A stretch of DNA of 9,268 bases from Chloroflexota bacterium (GCA_003577005.1 QEUW01000315.1:1-9268), one strand, 5' to 3'. Positions 1 through 6,785 are shown, numbered from the stretch's first letter. Notes: generated by a model not told the origin, from the letters alone. Made by a program: numbers and translations.

Positions 1-189
1 CAAGCCCGGCGTCACCCAGCCGCCGTGCGCATCCACCATGACCCATCCAGCGGGAAGCTGATCCACTGGCTGAAGGCCTGCGATGCGCCCGCCGCCGACC
101 AGCAGGGCGCGATCCTCCACGACGCGGCCGGGCAAGACCACGCGCCCGTTGACGATCGCGCAGAGTTCTGTGGCTTGGATCGGTGCCAT
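1..189 (-). CDS. N-acetylglucosamine-6-phosphate deacetylase-like amidohydrolase, N-terminal part (runs off left edge)
   Basis: Reading leftward from the ATG at 189, an open frame of 63 codons reaches the window edge without a stop. It shows a hydrophobic beta-rich start, then LLVGGGRIAGLQPV (about residues 29-42), and ends in DAHGGWVTPGL (53-63). This pattern is typical of the small N-terminal beta-sandwich of NagA and related amidohydrolases, where the phrase ending in TPGL directly precedes the metal-binding HxH motif, here lost beyond the edge. The start is fixed by an in-frame TAA two codons upstream; no clear Shine-Dalgarno is visible. It begins 40 nt after the aldo/keto reductase stop and probably shares its transcript. 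Family members remove the acetyl group from GlcNAc-6-phosphate in the cytoplasm. With only 63 residues, another amidohydrolase (dihydroorotase- or dihydropyrimidinase-like) cannot be excluded. Confidence 0.72.
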   Translation of the reverse strand, partial: MAPIQATELCAIVNGRVVLPGRVVEDRALLVGGGRIAGLQPVDQLPAGWVMVDAHGGWVTPGL

Positions 190-229
190 CGGACGTTATA
201 TACCGGCTATGGTACGCTGCACTGCCATC

Positions 230-1207
230 CTAGACATCCAACAAGCCCCGGGTTTTGGACACTTCGTCCAAGCGGGCGCGCAGTTCCGGGTCCAAGCTCC
301 AGCCCACTGCGCCCAAGTTGTCGTCCAAGTGTGCGATCGTGTCGCCGCCCGTAATCGCACAGGTCACCTCCGGGTGCGACAACACCCAGGCCAAGGCCAC
401 CTGCGCCGGCGTCTTGCCCAGCTCCTGCGCGATTTCGACCACTGTCGTCACTACGCGGCCCACCTGCCCGCCCATCAGCCGCTCGTAGCGCTCGGCCCCG
501 CGCTGATGCCAGAACGTCCCCTCCGGCGCAGGCTGGCCGGGGGTATAGAGGCCGCTGAGCAGCCCAATCGCCAGCGGGCTATAGGCCATCATGCCCAGCC
601 CCAGGGCGCGCACCACGCCAAACAGCTCGCGCTCTGGGCCGCGCTCCAACAGGCTGTATTGGTTTTGCACAGCCATCAAGGGCGTCCCGTGGATGCGCTC
701 GGCAGTCCACTGCGCCTGGCAGACCTGCCACGCCGCAAAGTTGCAGCAGCCTATGTAGCGCACCTTGCCGGCTCGCACCACGTCGTCCAGGGCGCGCAGC
801 GTCTCTTCCAACGGCGTCGACGGGTCAAAGACATGCACCAAGTAGACATCCAGATAATCGGTGCCCAACCGCTGCAGCGAGCGGTCAATCTCGCGCAAAA
901 TGTGGCCGCGTGAAAGCCCCGCGTCGTTGGGACCCGGCCCCACCCGGCTCGCCACCTTGGAGGTAATGACAATCTGATCGCGTTTGCCGGCAATCGCCCG
1001 CCCCAGGATCAGTTCCGACTGCCCGCTATTGCGGTGGTTATCCAACGGCGCATAGACGTTGGCGCAGTCGATCAGGTTGATCCCCTGGTCGATGGCGTGT
1101 TCGATCATCCGCTGCGCGGCATTGGCGTCGGCTTGGCCGCGCAAACCCAAACCCAGCGCAAGCCGGCTGACCTTCAGGCCCGCGCTGCCAAAGTTGATGG
1201 TTTCCAA
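230..1207 (-). CDS. Aldo/keto reductase
   Basis: This 325-residue protein is full length for the NAD(P)H-dependent aldo/keto reductase superfamily (TIM barrel, cytoplasmic), which interconverts aldehydes or ketones and alcohols. The catalytic tetrad is visible: Asp47 in INLIDCANVYA, Tyr52, Lys84 in ITSKV and His125 in YLVHVFD. The next segment, from LEETLRALDDVVRAGKVRYIG into CNFAAWQ, is canonical. A family-typical MMAYSPLAIGLLSG stretch follows near residues 208-221. The start is a TTG at 1205-1207 with an AGGA seven bases upstream. There is no ATG at this position, and the frame matches the usual AKR N-terminus (NFGSAGLKVSRLALG). It lies just upstream of a NagA-like gene, suggesting a role in sugar or aldehyde metabolism, but the substrate cannot be read from sequence. 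High G+C matches the right-hand flank, not the central operon. Confidence 0.93.
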   Translation of the reverse strand: METINFGSAGLKVSRLALGLGLRGQADANAAQRMIEHAIDQGINLIDCANVYAPLDNHRNSGQSELILGRAIAGKRDQIVITSKVASRVGPGPNDAGLSRGHILREIDRSLQRLGTDYLDVYLVHVFDPSTPLEETLRALDDVVRAGKVRYIGCCNFAAWQVCQAQWTAERIHGTPLMAVQNQYSLLERGPERELFGVVRALGLGMMAYSPLAIGLLSGLYTPGQPAPEGTFWHQRGAERYERLMGGQVGRVVTTVVEIAQELGKTPAQVALAWVLSHPEVTCAITGGDTIAHLDDNLGAVGWSLDPELRARLDEVSKTRGLLDV

Positions 1208-1295
1208 GGTCTAATCCTGTTCCGGGCCGACAATGGGCAATGGAATGTGGTGGGAGAGAGGCTGGCGCGGCCAAGACATGTGTGCCGCAGGTCAA

Positions 1296-1324
1296 AGTGT
1301 AGCGGAAAGCGCAGGAGATGACAA
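1296..1324 (-). promoter_or_regulatory. Putative sigma70 promoter of the aldo/keto reductase
   Basis: On the minus strand, TTGTCA (1319-1324, 5 of 6 consensus bases) is separated by 17 nt from TACACT (1296-1301, 4 of 6). Transcription would start near 1289, leaving a leader of about 80 nt before the TTG start at 1207. It sits just downstream of the VOC gene terminator, as expected for an independent transcription unit. The identification rests on sequence match only. Confidence 0.5.
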
Positions 1325-1357
1325 ACAGCCCATCGCCCCAAACAAAACTGCCCAAAC

Positions 1358-1386
1358 AAAAAAGGCCCCAGCGTCTGCTGGGGCCT
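1358..1386 (-). terminator. Rho-independent terminator after the VOC gene
   Basis: A perfect 10-bp GC-rich stem is formed by 1363-1372 and 1377-1386 with a 4-nt loop. On the minus strand it is followed immediately by a run of six T (1358-1363). It lies about 20 nt beyond the VOC stop codon at 1406. No comparable terminator is visible after the radical SAM gene upstream, so it may also end transcripts reading through from that operon. Confidence 0.88.
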
Positions 1387-1405
1387 CCCATACATCGAGC
1401 AAAAC

Positions 1406-1768
1406 CTACTGGTCCATCTCCGGCTGAATCAGCCCAACCAAATTGCCGCTGGGGTCACGAAAGACCGCGATTTTGCCAACGGTCGGCACCTCATGGATCT
1501 GCATCGTGATCGTGCCCCCTGCCTGCTCGATCTGCTCCACATGGCGGGCAATGTCATCGGTCTCAATATAGACCACAACTGCCCCGGCAGGCATCCCGTT
1601 GCCGATCGGGTTAAAGCCACCGCCGATCGCGCCCTCCTCTGGCAGAAATGTCGTGTAGCTCATCTCCGGCCACGACTGCGTCTGCCACCCAAAAAGCTTG
1701 CTGTACCACTTGGCCGCTTCGGCCTGATCCTTGGCCGAAAACTCCACATGAACGATCGGATGTGCCAT
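1406..1768 (-). CDS. VOC family (glyoxalase/bleomycin-resistance fold) protein
   Basis: This is a 120-residue single-domain protein of the vicinal oxygen chelate superfamily. It opens with PIVHVEFSAKDQAEAAKWYSKLFGW (about residues 4-28), the usual first beta-alpha unit. A Gly-rich GAIGGGFNP follows at 46-54, and it closes with the second-repeat signature VFRDPSGNLVGLIQP (102-116). The ATG at 1768 is chosen over an in-frame ATG at 1822 because GGAGGAA stands five bases before it and the family N-terminus begins here. It has its own promoter and terminator, and its base composition resembles the flanks. Members include metal-dependent lyases, dioxygenases and antibiotic-binding proteins; this short subgroup is mostly uncharacterised, so no reaction is assigned. 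Its position right after the peptide operon makes self-protection imaginable, but nothing in the sequence shows that. Confidence 0.9.
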   Translation of the reverse strand: MAHPIVHVEFSAKDQAEAAKWYSKLFGWQTQSWPEMSYTTFLPEEGAIGGGFNPIGNGMPAGAVVVYIETDDIARHVEQIEQAGGTITMQIHEVPTVGKIAVFRDPSGNLVGLIQPEMDQ

Positions 1769-1812
1769 CTGGGTTCCTCCTGTTGGGTAAGGATGATCTG
1801 TGCGCCTTTCCC

Positions 1813-1841
1813 AGAATAGCACATTTGTTCTGAAGTGTCAA
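1813..1841 (-). promoter_or_regulatory. Putative sigma70 promoter of the VOC gene
   Basis: On the minus strand a perfect TTGACA (1836-1841) is followed after 17 nt by TATTCT (1813-1818, 4 of 6 consensus bases). Transcription would start near 1806, giving a leader of about 40 nt. It lies in the 134-nt gap after the radical SAM gene and lets the VOC gene be expressed independently of the peptide operon. Confidence 0.55.
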
Positions 1842-1902
1842 TCCTAAAACTGCCAACACCAAAACTTCGCAAAAGTCATGAGGGCCAATAAACGAACATA
1901 AG

Positions 1903-2913
1903 TCAACTAATTTCAAGCCGGATATTATCCTCTTGCAGTTCTATTCCACATCCACCCGGTGCGCCAGCATAATGATTGCCGGGAGCTAGCAGGTCTGGAT
2001 AATATTGTCTCAGATGGCTCCTGAGCTCGTAACAAAGGTGGCACGAATCAATATAGCCCTCTTTCAGCTTAAATCCCTCTGTATGGGGCAGCTTCATCAA
2101 GCCAAGCGGACCTTCTTTCATGATTGCGTTGAGTATCGGGTGCTTCTCTAGCTCATACTCGGTCAGGATATCTGCCAGGGGTCTTTCCTTCATGTTCCCA
2201 ATTGCAATGCCGTGACACAACGTTACATAGCCGAGGGGATCGATGGCAATTCCTGAAGGTTCTGCAAACGAGTCTAGAAAAGGAGGCAATGGACACCGCG
2301 TCGGCAGCGTTCTCTCTCCTCGATACAGCGGTGAGAGAAGCTCTACAGCTCTCCCTAGATAGGTAACTTTACCAGGGACAATGGGAATTGAGAGTTGTAG
2401 AAGCTCCTGGATCATCTCTCGTGTCTGGCGGTCATACTGATTATCTGCATGAATGGATTCCAGTAAATTCATCAGCACACAATAGCGCATTCCTCCATCC
2501 GCAGCCGCTTGCACAGCACCCTTCACGTGCTCAAGAGGAATGTACTGGGTGTGAAAGCTGTCTACACTGATCAGCAGCAGCGATAATCCTGCCTGCTTGA
2601 GGCTTGTGACAATGGTCTGGGCACGCGCCTGCCTCTTTCCCCACCACCCACTCGTAATGACAATGATGTTGGTGGCGCCGTAAGTCCTTGCCAGTTCAAT
2701 TACACGTAGCAACCTCTCCATGTACAACGTCGGTTCACCACCAAGGATTTTAACGGTCTGCAACTGCCCCAGCTGATTAATGGTTTCGAACGCGACTTCT
2801 ACATCCTTTTCATCGATCACATTCTTTAGCGAGGGTTCCGAGCCATATGCACAATGGGAGCAAGACGCGTTACACTGATACGTCAGATAGATTCCAATTC
2901 CCTTGAGATTCAT
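1903..2913 (-). CDS. Radical SAM protein with SPASM/twitch-like C-terminal cysteines, RiPP maturase candidate
   Basis: This 336-residue protein has the radical SAM CxxxCxxC cluster motif at Cys14, Cys18 and Cys21 (QCNASCSHC). It also has the SAM-binding KILGGEPTLY (56-65), a SVDSFH strand (116-121) and a GKVTYLGRA segment (181-189). Beyond the barrel are Cys207, Cys233 in GYVTLCHGIAIGN, the pair Cys291/Cys294 (SCHLC) and Cys322. This spacing suggests one auxiliary [4Fe-4S] cluster of the twitch/SPASM kind, common in enzymes that modify ribosomal peptides by radical chemistry (thioether, C-C or C-O crosslinks, epimerisation). There is no N-terminal cobalamin-binding domain. The ATG has GGAGGT five bases upstream. 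It follows the SagB-like gene by 66 nt in the same orientation and ends the operon, so the neighbouring small Cys-rich peptide is its likely substrate. The exact reaction cannot be assigned. Confidence 0.88.
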   Translation of the reverse strand: MNLKGIGIYLTYQCNASCSHCAYGSEPSLKNVIDEKDVEVAFETINQLGQLQTVKILGGEPTLYMERLLRVIELARTYGATNIIVITSGWWGKRQARAQTIVTSLKQAGLSLLLISVDSFHTQYIPLEHVKGAVQAAADGGMRYCVLMNLLESIHADNQYDRQTREMIQELLQLSIPIVPGKVTYLGRAVELLSPLYRGERTLPTRCPLPPFLDSFAEPSGIAIDPLGYVTLCHGIAIGNMKERPLADILTEYELEKHPILNAIMKEGPLGLMKLPHTEGFKLKEGYIDSCHLCYELRSHLRQYYPDLLAPGNHYAGAPGGCGIELQEDNIRLEIS

Positions 2914-2979
2914 AAATTACCTCCAGTTAATGGAATACCGAGGGACTGTACCCCCTGTGCAAATCTCCTTTTCTCCGCC

Positions 2980-3846
2980 TCACCCCGCCCTCCCTACAAG
3001 GAGAGGGTAAATAACACTCTCATTGACCCCATCAATCCCTAATAGCCGGTTTAACTCGTCATCTAAGAAAGCACCTATTGGGATAATGCCAAGGTTCATT
3101 GCAGCAGCCATGAGACACATGTTCTGGGCCATATGTCCCGCGTCCAATAAGACAAAACGATAGCCCCGCTCTTGATACTTAAACATCGTCCTCTGGAAAA
3201 CGGCAGTCACTAGACATAGCACACATGCCTTCTCAACGAGATCTTTGGAGATTGTGTATTCTCCCACTATCTCGCAAAAGTCACCCTGTTTTAAACACTC
3301 TAATACACCGTTGATCGTGTGGTAGTGGTAGATGCCTGGCTCAAGCCCCACAACATTCCACACGACAAGATAGATCTCTAACGGGTACAGCGCTCCTGCG
3401 GAAGGTGCGGCTCGGAAGAATTGACGCTGCGTCGCCTGTTGGGATATAGCCGCCGAGCCGGTAACTCCATAGCTGAAATGTAGCAATCGCGCAATCTCAT
3501 CAAGCACTAGTGGGCGGCCTGAAAACTCCCGGAGCGTACGCCGTTTTTGAATGACCGTTTCAAGCGAGGGGCCATTTGGCTCAAAGTGATCAGGTAATGC
3601 GATTTGGGAAGCAGTAGGATATGATTTACACGACCTCGCCATTTTTTCCACAACATGTGGGATGCTGGTAATTAGGGAAACAAACTCACCATATTGTCGC
3701 CAGCTGATCTTGCGTAGCTTTGAATTCTCATGATATAGCTCGGCAAGTGAAGAAACGTTGGGTTCCGTCATTAATTTGTTCACATCATCTGTATAACGTC
3801 TCACGAGCCACCTCTGAGCATCATCAACTATGGTAGACTGAATCAC
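2980..3846 (-). CDS. SagB-type FMN-dependent azoline dehydrogenase
   Basis: This 288-residue nitroreductase-fold protein oxidises thiazolines or oxazolines in a modified peptide to thiazoles or oxazoles, using FMN. Visible family landmarks are the N-terminal LYHENSKL (37-44), the FMN-contacting KRRTLREFSGRPL (101-113), RAAPSAGALYPLEIYLVV (145-162), GIYHY (171-175), and the C-terminal block with KYQERGYRF (223-231), DAGHMAQNMCLMAAAMNLG (235-253) and IGAFLDDELNRLLGID (257-272). Lys223/Tyr224 lie where SagB-type enzymes keep a conserved Lys-Tyr pair. The length is somewhat short but within the family. It starts with GTG only 6 nt after the YcaO stop, with no separate strong Shine-Dalgarno, which points to translational coupling. 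Its presence implies that the final product carries aromatic azoles, not just azolines. Confidence 0.93.
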   Translation of the reverse strand: MIQSTIVDDAQRWLVRRYTDDVNKLMTEPNVSSLAELYHENSKLRKISWRQYGEFVSLITSIPHVVEKMARSCKSYPTASQIALPDHFEPNGPSLETVIQKRRTLREFSGRPLVLDEIARLLHFSYGVTGSAAISQQATQRQFFRAAPSAGALYPLEIYLVVWNVVGLEPGIYHYHTINGVLECLKQGDFCEIVGEYTISKDLVEKACVLCLVTAVFQRTMFKYQERGYRFVLLDAGHMAQNMCLMAAAMNLGIIPIGAFLDDELNRLLGIDGVNESVIYPLLVGRAG

Positions 3847-3852
3847 CTGCTA

Positions 3853-5202
3853 CTAGGGGAAGGGATGGGGCCATGGGTATAGTTCTTCTTCAGCCGTATC
3901 TTGTGCGGTGTAGCCAAGAATCCTTGGCGCCTCGTACAGTCTTTTCCCACCCAAGAAGCGAAACTGATGATTCCCGTGCAGCGGCTGCAACTTAGGAATC
4001 AGCACCCTTACCACCCGGAATCCTACTTCTGCTACATCTCGTGTTGTTAGGTCCACAACAAGCACGTCAAATCCTTTTGTCGCCAACTTTTCTAAACATA
4101 CCTCAATATCACCCACAATCGTGCCGGTAGATAAGTTAGAAAGCTTCTCTGCCGAAACGGTTGGGGGCTGCTTGACGAACTCTAATTTTGGAATCAGATC
4201 GGGCACACTGCTGTATAATCTACCGTGGTCATCAAAATTCTGAAGGTTGCTGAAATTCTCTCCACAAGTCCAGTCAGGGTCTTTGCGAAGCACGTACCGT
4301 AGGTAAGGTCGTCCTTGAGCACTCTCTATTAAGGACTTCCGAATCGCTTCCGCTGCATTGAGACGTGTTGCTGAACCTACACAAGCAAGCTTACCGACGG
4401 TAGAGTTTCCTATAGCCAACGTGTAATAGGTAGGAACTCCGATATCGGAGGTGATGTCACATATACAGTATTCAATGCCGGAGACGGCGAATTTTTCGGC
4501 GAATAGCTGGCCGCTCTGGCTTTCATTGCTCTCCAATGTCACAACTGGCATCACCAGCTTATTCAGCCACATGATGATAAAGGCATCTCGCTCAATGCAC
4601 TCATAGATGCCTGTGAGAATGGCTTCCTCCAGTGAATTCCCACACGATAAACCCGTCGAGATCGAGGGGCCAAGCAGGCTCTCCCCTTGTGTATAAAGAT
4701 AAGGAAGGTAGACAAAACACGCAGGAACTAACTTCGGCTTGTGATCGAGTAGCGAGTATGCCTGCGTCCAGCAGATTTGGGATTTCCTCGTGAATCGTTT
4801 AAATGGAAAGCCCTCTTGGTCATATTGGCGGTCGGAGTATAAGGTAAAATCCTCTGGAGGAACGGCCTCACAGTTAAGATCTTCGTAACTCGAAAAGAGC
4901 AAACTCGCTCGATTATAGAAATTCGAGCAGTACCTTTCTATTGCTTCACCAATGGTCGCCGCTATTGCTTCTTCCCGAGTGAGACCCGCACCGCCATTCC
5001 GCACACTACACTGATGTGGTGAGTAACGGCTGGTATCGTTCATGACGGTCCCAAAGGAAAAGATGAAGGGGTCATCCTGTTCAATTGACTGCTCTAGAAT
5101 CGCCTTGATCACGCCTGTCTTATAGCTAACAAAGCGATAGGCAAGCCGTACTGTCTCCGATATTGATCTTGGCGTTGGTTCTGTGAGAGCAACTGATTGC
5201 AT
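3853..5202 (-). CDS. YcaO cyclodehydratase (TOMM D protein)
   Basis: This 449-residue YcaO protein is the ATP-using enzyme that activates the backbone amide so that Cys, Ser or Thr side chains cyclise to azolines. The ATP/Mg-binding regions are recognisable: GGAGLTREEAIAATIGEAIERY (70-91), SCGNSLEEAILTGIYECIERDAF (186-208), and RLNAAEAIRKSLIESAQGR (280-298). The very end, EELYPWPHPFP, is the Pro-rich C-terminus characteristic of azole-forming YcaO proteins and important for activity. The ATG at 5202 is preferred to an in-frame ATG at 5286. It lies 4 nt after the stop of the preceding E1-like gene, which carries a GGATGGGA stretch just upstream, and the extra N-terminal residues would merely overlap that gene in another frame. 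It works as a pair with the E1-like protein encoded upstream. Confidence 0.97.
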   Translation of the reverse strand: MQSVALTEPTPRSISETVRLAYRFVSYKTGVIKAILEQSIEQDDPFIFSFGTVMNDTSRYSPHQCSVRNGGAGLTREEAIAATIGEAIERYCSNFYNRASLLFSSYEDLNCEAVPPEDFTLYSDRQYDQEGFPFKRFTRKSQICWTQAYSLLDHKPKLVPACFVYLPYLYTQGESLLGPSISTGLSCGNSLEEAILTGIYECIERDAFIIMWLNKLVMPVVTLESNESQSGQLFAEKFAVSGIEYCICDITSDIGVPTYYTLAIGNSTVGKLACVGSATRLNAAEAIRKSLIESAQGRPYLRYVLRKDPDWTCGENFSNLQNFDDHGRLYSSVPDLIPKLEFVKQPPTVSAEKLSNLSTGTIVGDIEVCLEKLATKGFDVLVVDLTTRDVAEVGFRVVRVLIPKLQPLHGNHQFRFLGGKRLYEAPRILGYTAQDTAEEELYPWPHPFP

Positions 5203-5206
5203 GCTT

Positions 5207-6349
5207 TTATCCCATCCAATAGCTCTTGGGAGGCTGATCCTTGGCAGGCCCACAAACCGGACACCGCGGTAGCTTGAGCACCTCATGGGACCTGGCCTGC
5301 AGTGTCATAAAATTGATCGAGAACAGGGAGCCATAGGTTTCAGGCGGCACCAACAGCGTCAAATGCTTCACGACTTCTAGAGCGACGAACTCGCCCAGGA
5401 TCGCCGGAAACTGAGATAAATAACCGTAGGAAGCTGTACGTCCTTCGTGTTCTCGAACATACTTCTCAAACGCAACATACTCATCATAGGCGTCTAAATT
5501 GCTCTTCAGACGTAATCTGTAACATTCATAACAGCAGGTCTCACGAGGGACAATGAAGGGACCGACGGTTCCCTCTATGCTGTTCAAGCTGCTGCAAACA
5601 AGCCAAGGAATGTTTTCATCTAGGCAGATTTGGTTCACCCAATCAAAGATTGCCATTCGCGGCTCATCCATGGCTACGACAATGACATCTTGCCCTTTGA
5701 CAATCTGCAAGATGCTATCTTTTGACTGGAGTCCATCATTCAGCTGCCGGAAGTCAATGCTAGGGTTAATATTGCCTAGTACAGAAGCAAGCACGCCATC
5801 TGTAGATTCTCTAACGCCCGTAGCTGTATAGTTGTGATTCGGGAAAGGAGGGGATAGTTGCCGGTCAGCGACCCCGGTGATATAGCCTACACCGGCCTTT
5901 GCCAACGACATTAGTACTGTGACGCCTATTGCTCCCAAGCCGAGGATCGCGACTTTGCTGTTTTTGAGCCTTGCTTGATAGGCGTGTGGCTCTGCAGTGA
6001 AGTGAGAGAAGAATAAGATTTGAGGTCCGTAATAGCTTAGCTCCTCGCGGCTGAACATGGAAGGCGGCTCCGTTGAGGCATCTTTCAGTAGGCCACCATT
6101 GTTCAGACACTCTAGGATCGTCAGGATCTCGTCTTCCGTAGCAACCTCTTTGCATTTTTCGATAAGTTGAGAGAGGGTGAAGGAGCCATCGAGATATGGA
6201 AGAAGATGTGGGAGGAGCTCCGAAACTGTCCTTCCTCGCAGGATATAGATCGTATCGTCACCTGCTCTAAGTTGGTATGCGTTATTCTCCATCGGGATTT
6301 GGTCGAAGTATGGGGGGATTCGGGGCCGTACAGGTAGGTGATGATACAT
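5207..6349 (-). CDS. ThiF/E1-like TOMM cyclodehydratase partner protein (leader-binding C protein)
   Basis: From the ATG at 6349 the protein has 380 residues. It begins with HHLPVRPRIPPYF and a YILRGRTVSELLPHLLPYLDG section (35-55) that fits the N-terminal winged-helix leader-recognition element (RRE) of these proteins. The E1-like Rossmann domain follows, with VAILGLGAIGVTVLMSLAKAG (133-153) and VIVVAMDEPRMAIF (222-235). Cys272/Cys273/Cys276 (TCCYEC) and Cys363/Cys366 (RCPVCG) supply CxxC pairs typical of the structural zinc site. Family knowledge: this protein holds the precursor leader and presents the core to YcaO. An upstream ATG at 6412 would add 21 residues, but it has no Shine-Dalgarno, whereas AGGAA lies 7 nt before the chosen ATG. 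A gap of about 220 nt with RNA-folding potential separates it from the precursor gene. Confidence 0.92.
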   Translation of the reverse strand: MYHHLPVRPRIPPYFDQIPMENNAYQLRAGDDTIYILRGRTVSELLPHLLPYLDGSFTLSQLIEKCKEVATEDEILTILECLNNGGLLKDASTEPPSMFSREELSYYGPQILFFSHFTAEPHAYQARLKNSKVAILGLGAIGVTVLMSLAKAGVGYITGVADRQLSPPFPNHNYTATGVRESTDGVLASVLGNINPSIDFRQLNDGLQSKDSILQIVKGQDVIVVAMDEPRMAIFDWVNQICLDENIPWLVCSSLNSIEGTVGPFIVPRETCCYECYRLRLKSNLDAYDEYVAFEKYVREHEGRTASYGYLSQFPAILGEFVALEVVKHLTLLVPPETYGSLFSINFMTLQARSHEVLKLPRCPVCGPAKDQPPKSYWMG

Positions 6350-6356
6350 GTGGCTA

Positions 6357-6361
6357 TTCCT
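6357..6361 (-). promoter_or_regulatory. Ribosome binding site that decides the E1-like gene start
   Basis: AGGAA on the minus strand, 7 nt before the ATG at 6349. The alternative upstream ATG at 6412 is preceded by a pyrimidine-rich stretch (TCCTCC) and no Shine-Dalgarno. Confidence 0.6.
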
Positions 6362-6373
6362 GTAAAATCTAGA

Positions 6374-6477
6374 CTGGGTCGGCGGAGATTGGCGTACCCT
6401 TATGGTAGTCATGTGGAGGACTCGTATAGGACAAGGAGATACAACCTGAAACTGGTTTGCTGGCTCCGCCGACCCAG
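6374..6477. repeat. 14-bp perfect inverted repeat flanking a 76-nt loop
   Basis: CTGGGTCGGCGGAG at 6374-6387 is the exact reverse complement of CTCCGCCGACCCAG at 6464-6477. Both arms are GC-rich in an otherwise mixed-composition gap between the precursor gene and the E1-like gene. The inner arm ends 24 nt before the E1-like start codon. In the minus-strand RNA this could form a long-range stem; at DNA level it could also be a site or remnant of a mobile sequence. No function is assigned. Confidence 0.5.
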
Positions 6478-6510
6478 ATGTACCTAGGGTGATCCTTCCT
6501 AACTCCTTTT

Positions 6511-6552
6511 GGCTCGTTCACCAGTAGCTGCTACTTCGCTACCAGGCGAGCC
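6511..6552 (-). ncRNA. Stem-loop in the transcript just after the precursor gene (not an intrinsic terminator)
   Basis: Arms 6511-6516 with 6547-6552 (6 bp) and 6521-6528 with 6538-6545 (8 bp) pair around a 9-nt loop, with a small asymmetric internal loop. Two of the inner pairs are G-U wobbles in RNA copied from the minus strand but would be A-C mismatches in plus-strand RNA, so the fold suits the operon transcript specifically. It begins 21 nt past the precursor stop codon. There is no T run after it, so it is more likely an RNA-stabilising or partial-attenuation element that lets the precursor be made in excess over the enzymes. Folding was judged by eye. Confidence 0.42.
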
Positions 6553-6573
6553 ACTTCTCAAGCCTGATCAAAC

Positions 6574-6765
6574 TCACTGCGGCTTGGTAGCGCCAGAAGT
6601 CAGTTCCCGAGCCAATTGCTCAAGCTGGAGAGCATTGGTATTACAGTTGCAGCAACTTCCACTTCTTGCCAAACCCTCTGGATCTACCTGGAAAACCAAT
6701 CTGTCGCCGACCTTCTCTACGGTCAGTTCCACACGGTTTCCTCTAAGACCTCTCTCTTCAGCCAT
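6574..6765 (-). CDS. Candidate TOMM precursor peptide with central Ser/Cys/Thr patch
   Basis: This 63-residue peptide is the first gene of the operon, with a strong GGAGGT nine bases before its ATG. Residues 1-34 are charged and strand-like (RVELTVEKVGDRLVFQVDPE, 11-30), suitable as a leader for the RRE of the E1-like protein. Residues 35-44 read SGSCCNCNTN and hold Ser35, Ser37, Cys38, Cys39, Cys41 and Thr43, the most likely sites for azole formation. Unusually, a helix-like tail with Leu spacing follows (ALQLEQLARELTSG, 45-58) and ends in ATKPQ. Such a tail could act as a follower for enzyme recognition, or could mark a cleavage site at SGA. I do not recognise a named precursor family. It could instead be a small metal-binding protein, but the enzyme neighbours favour a maturase substrate. 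The gap of about 220 nt to the enzymes is typical of precursor genes. Confidence 0.7.
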   Translation of the reverse strand: MAEERGLRGNRVELTVEKVGDRLVFQVDPEGLARSGSCCNCNTNALQLEQLARELTSGATKPQ

Positions 6766-6785
6766 ATTTGTGTTACCTCCGTTAT

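Noticed and set aside
83..913. Long plus-strand frame of 276 codons opposite the aldo/keto reductase
   Set aside because: It is rich in Arg, His, Gln and Ala, as expected from the complement of a GC-rich gene; the minus-strand reading has complete AKR catalytic motifs.
1842..1902. Weak 5-bp hairpin followed by four T after the radical SAM gene, considered as its terminator
   Set aside because: The stem is AT-rich, contains a G-U pair and is too weak to call; the strong terminator at 1358-1386 is the nearest credible one.
6369..6521. A 50-codon minus-strand frame (GTG start) between the precursor and the E1-like gene, with a Ser/Thr/Cys-rich stretch (GCISLSYTSPP), considered as a second precursor
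   Set aside because: There is no Shine-Dalgarno before the GTG, a stop lies three codons upstream, and the frame runs through both stem-loop and inverted-repeat sequences. The residues look like a chance reading of structured intergenic DNA.
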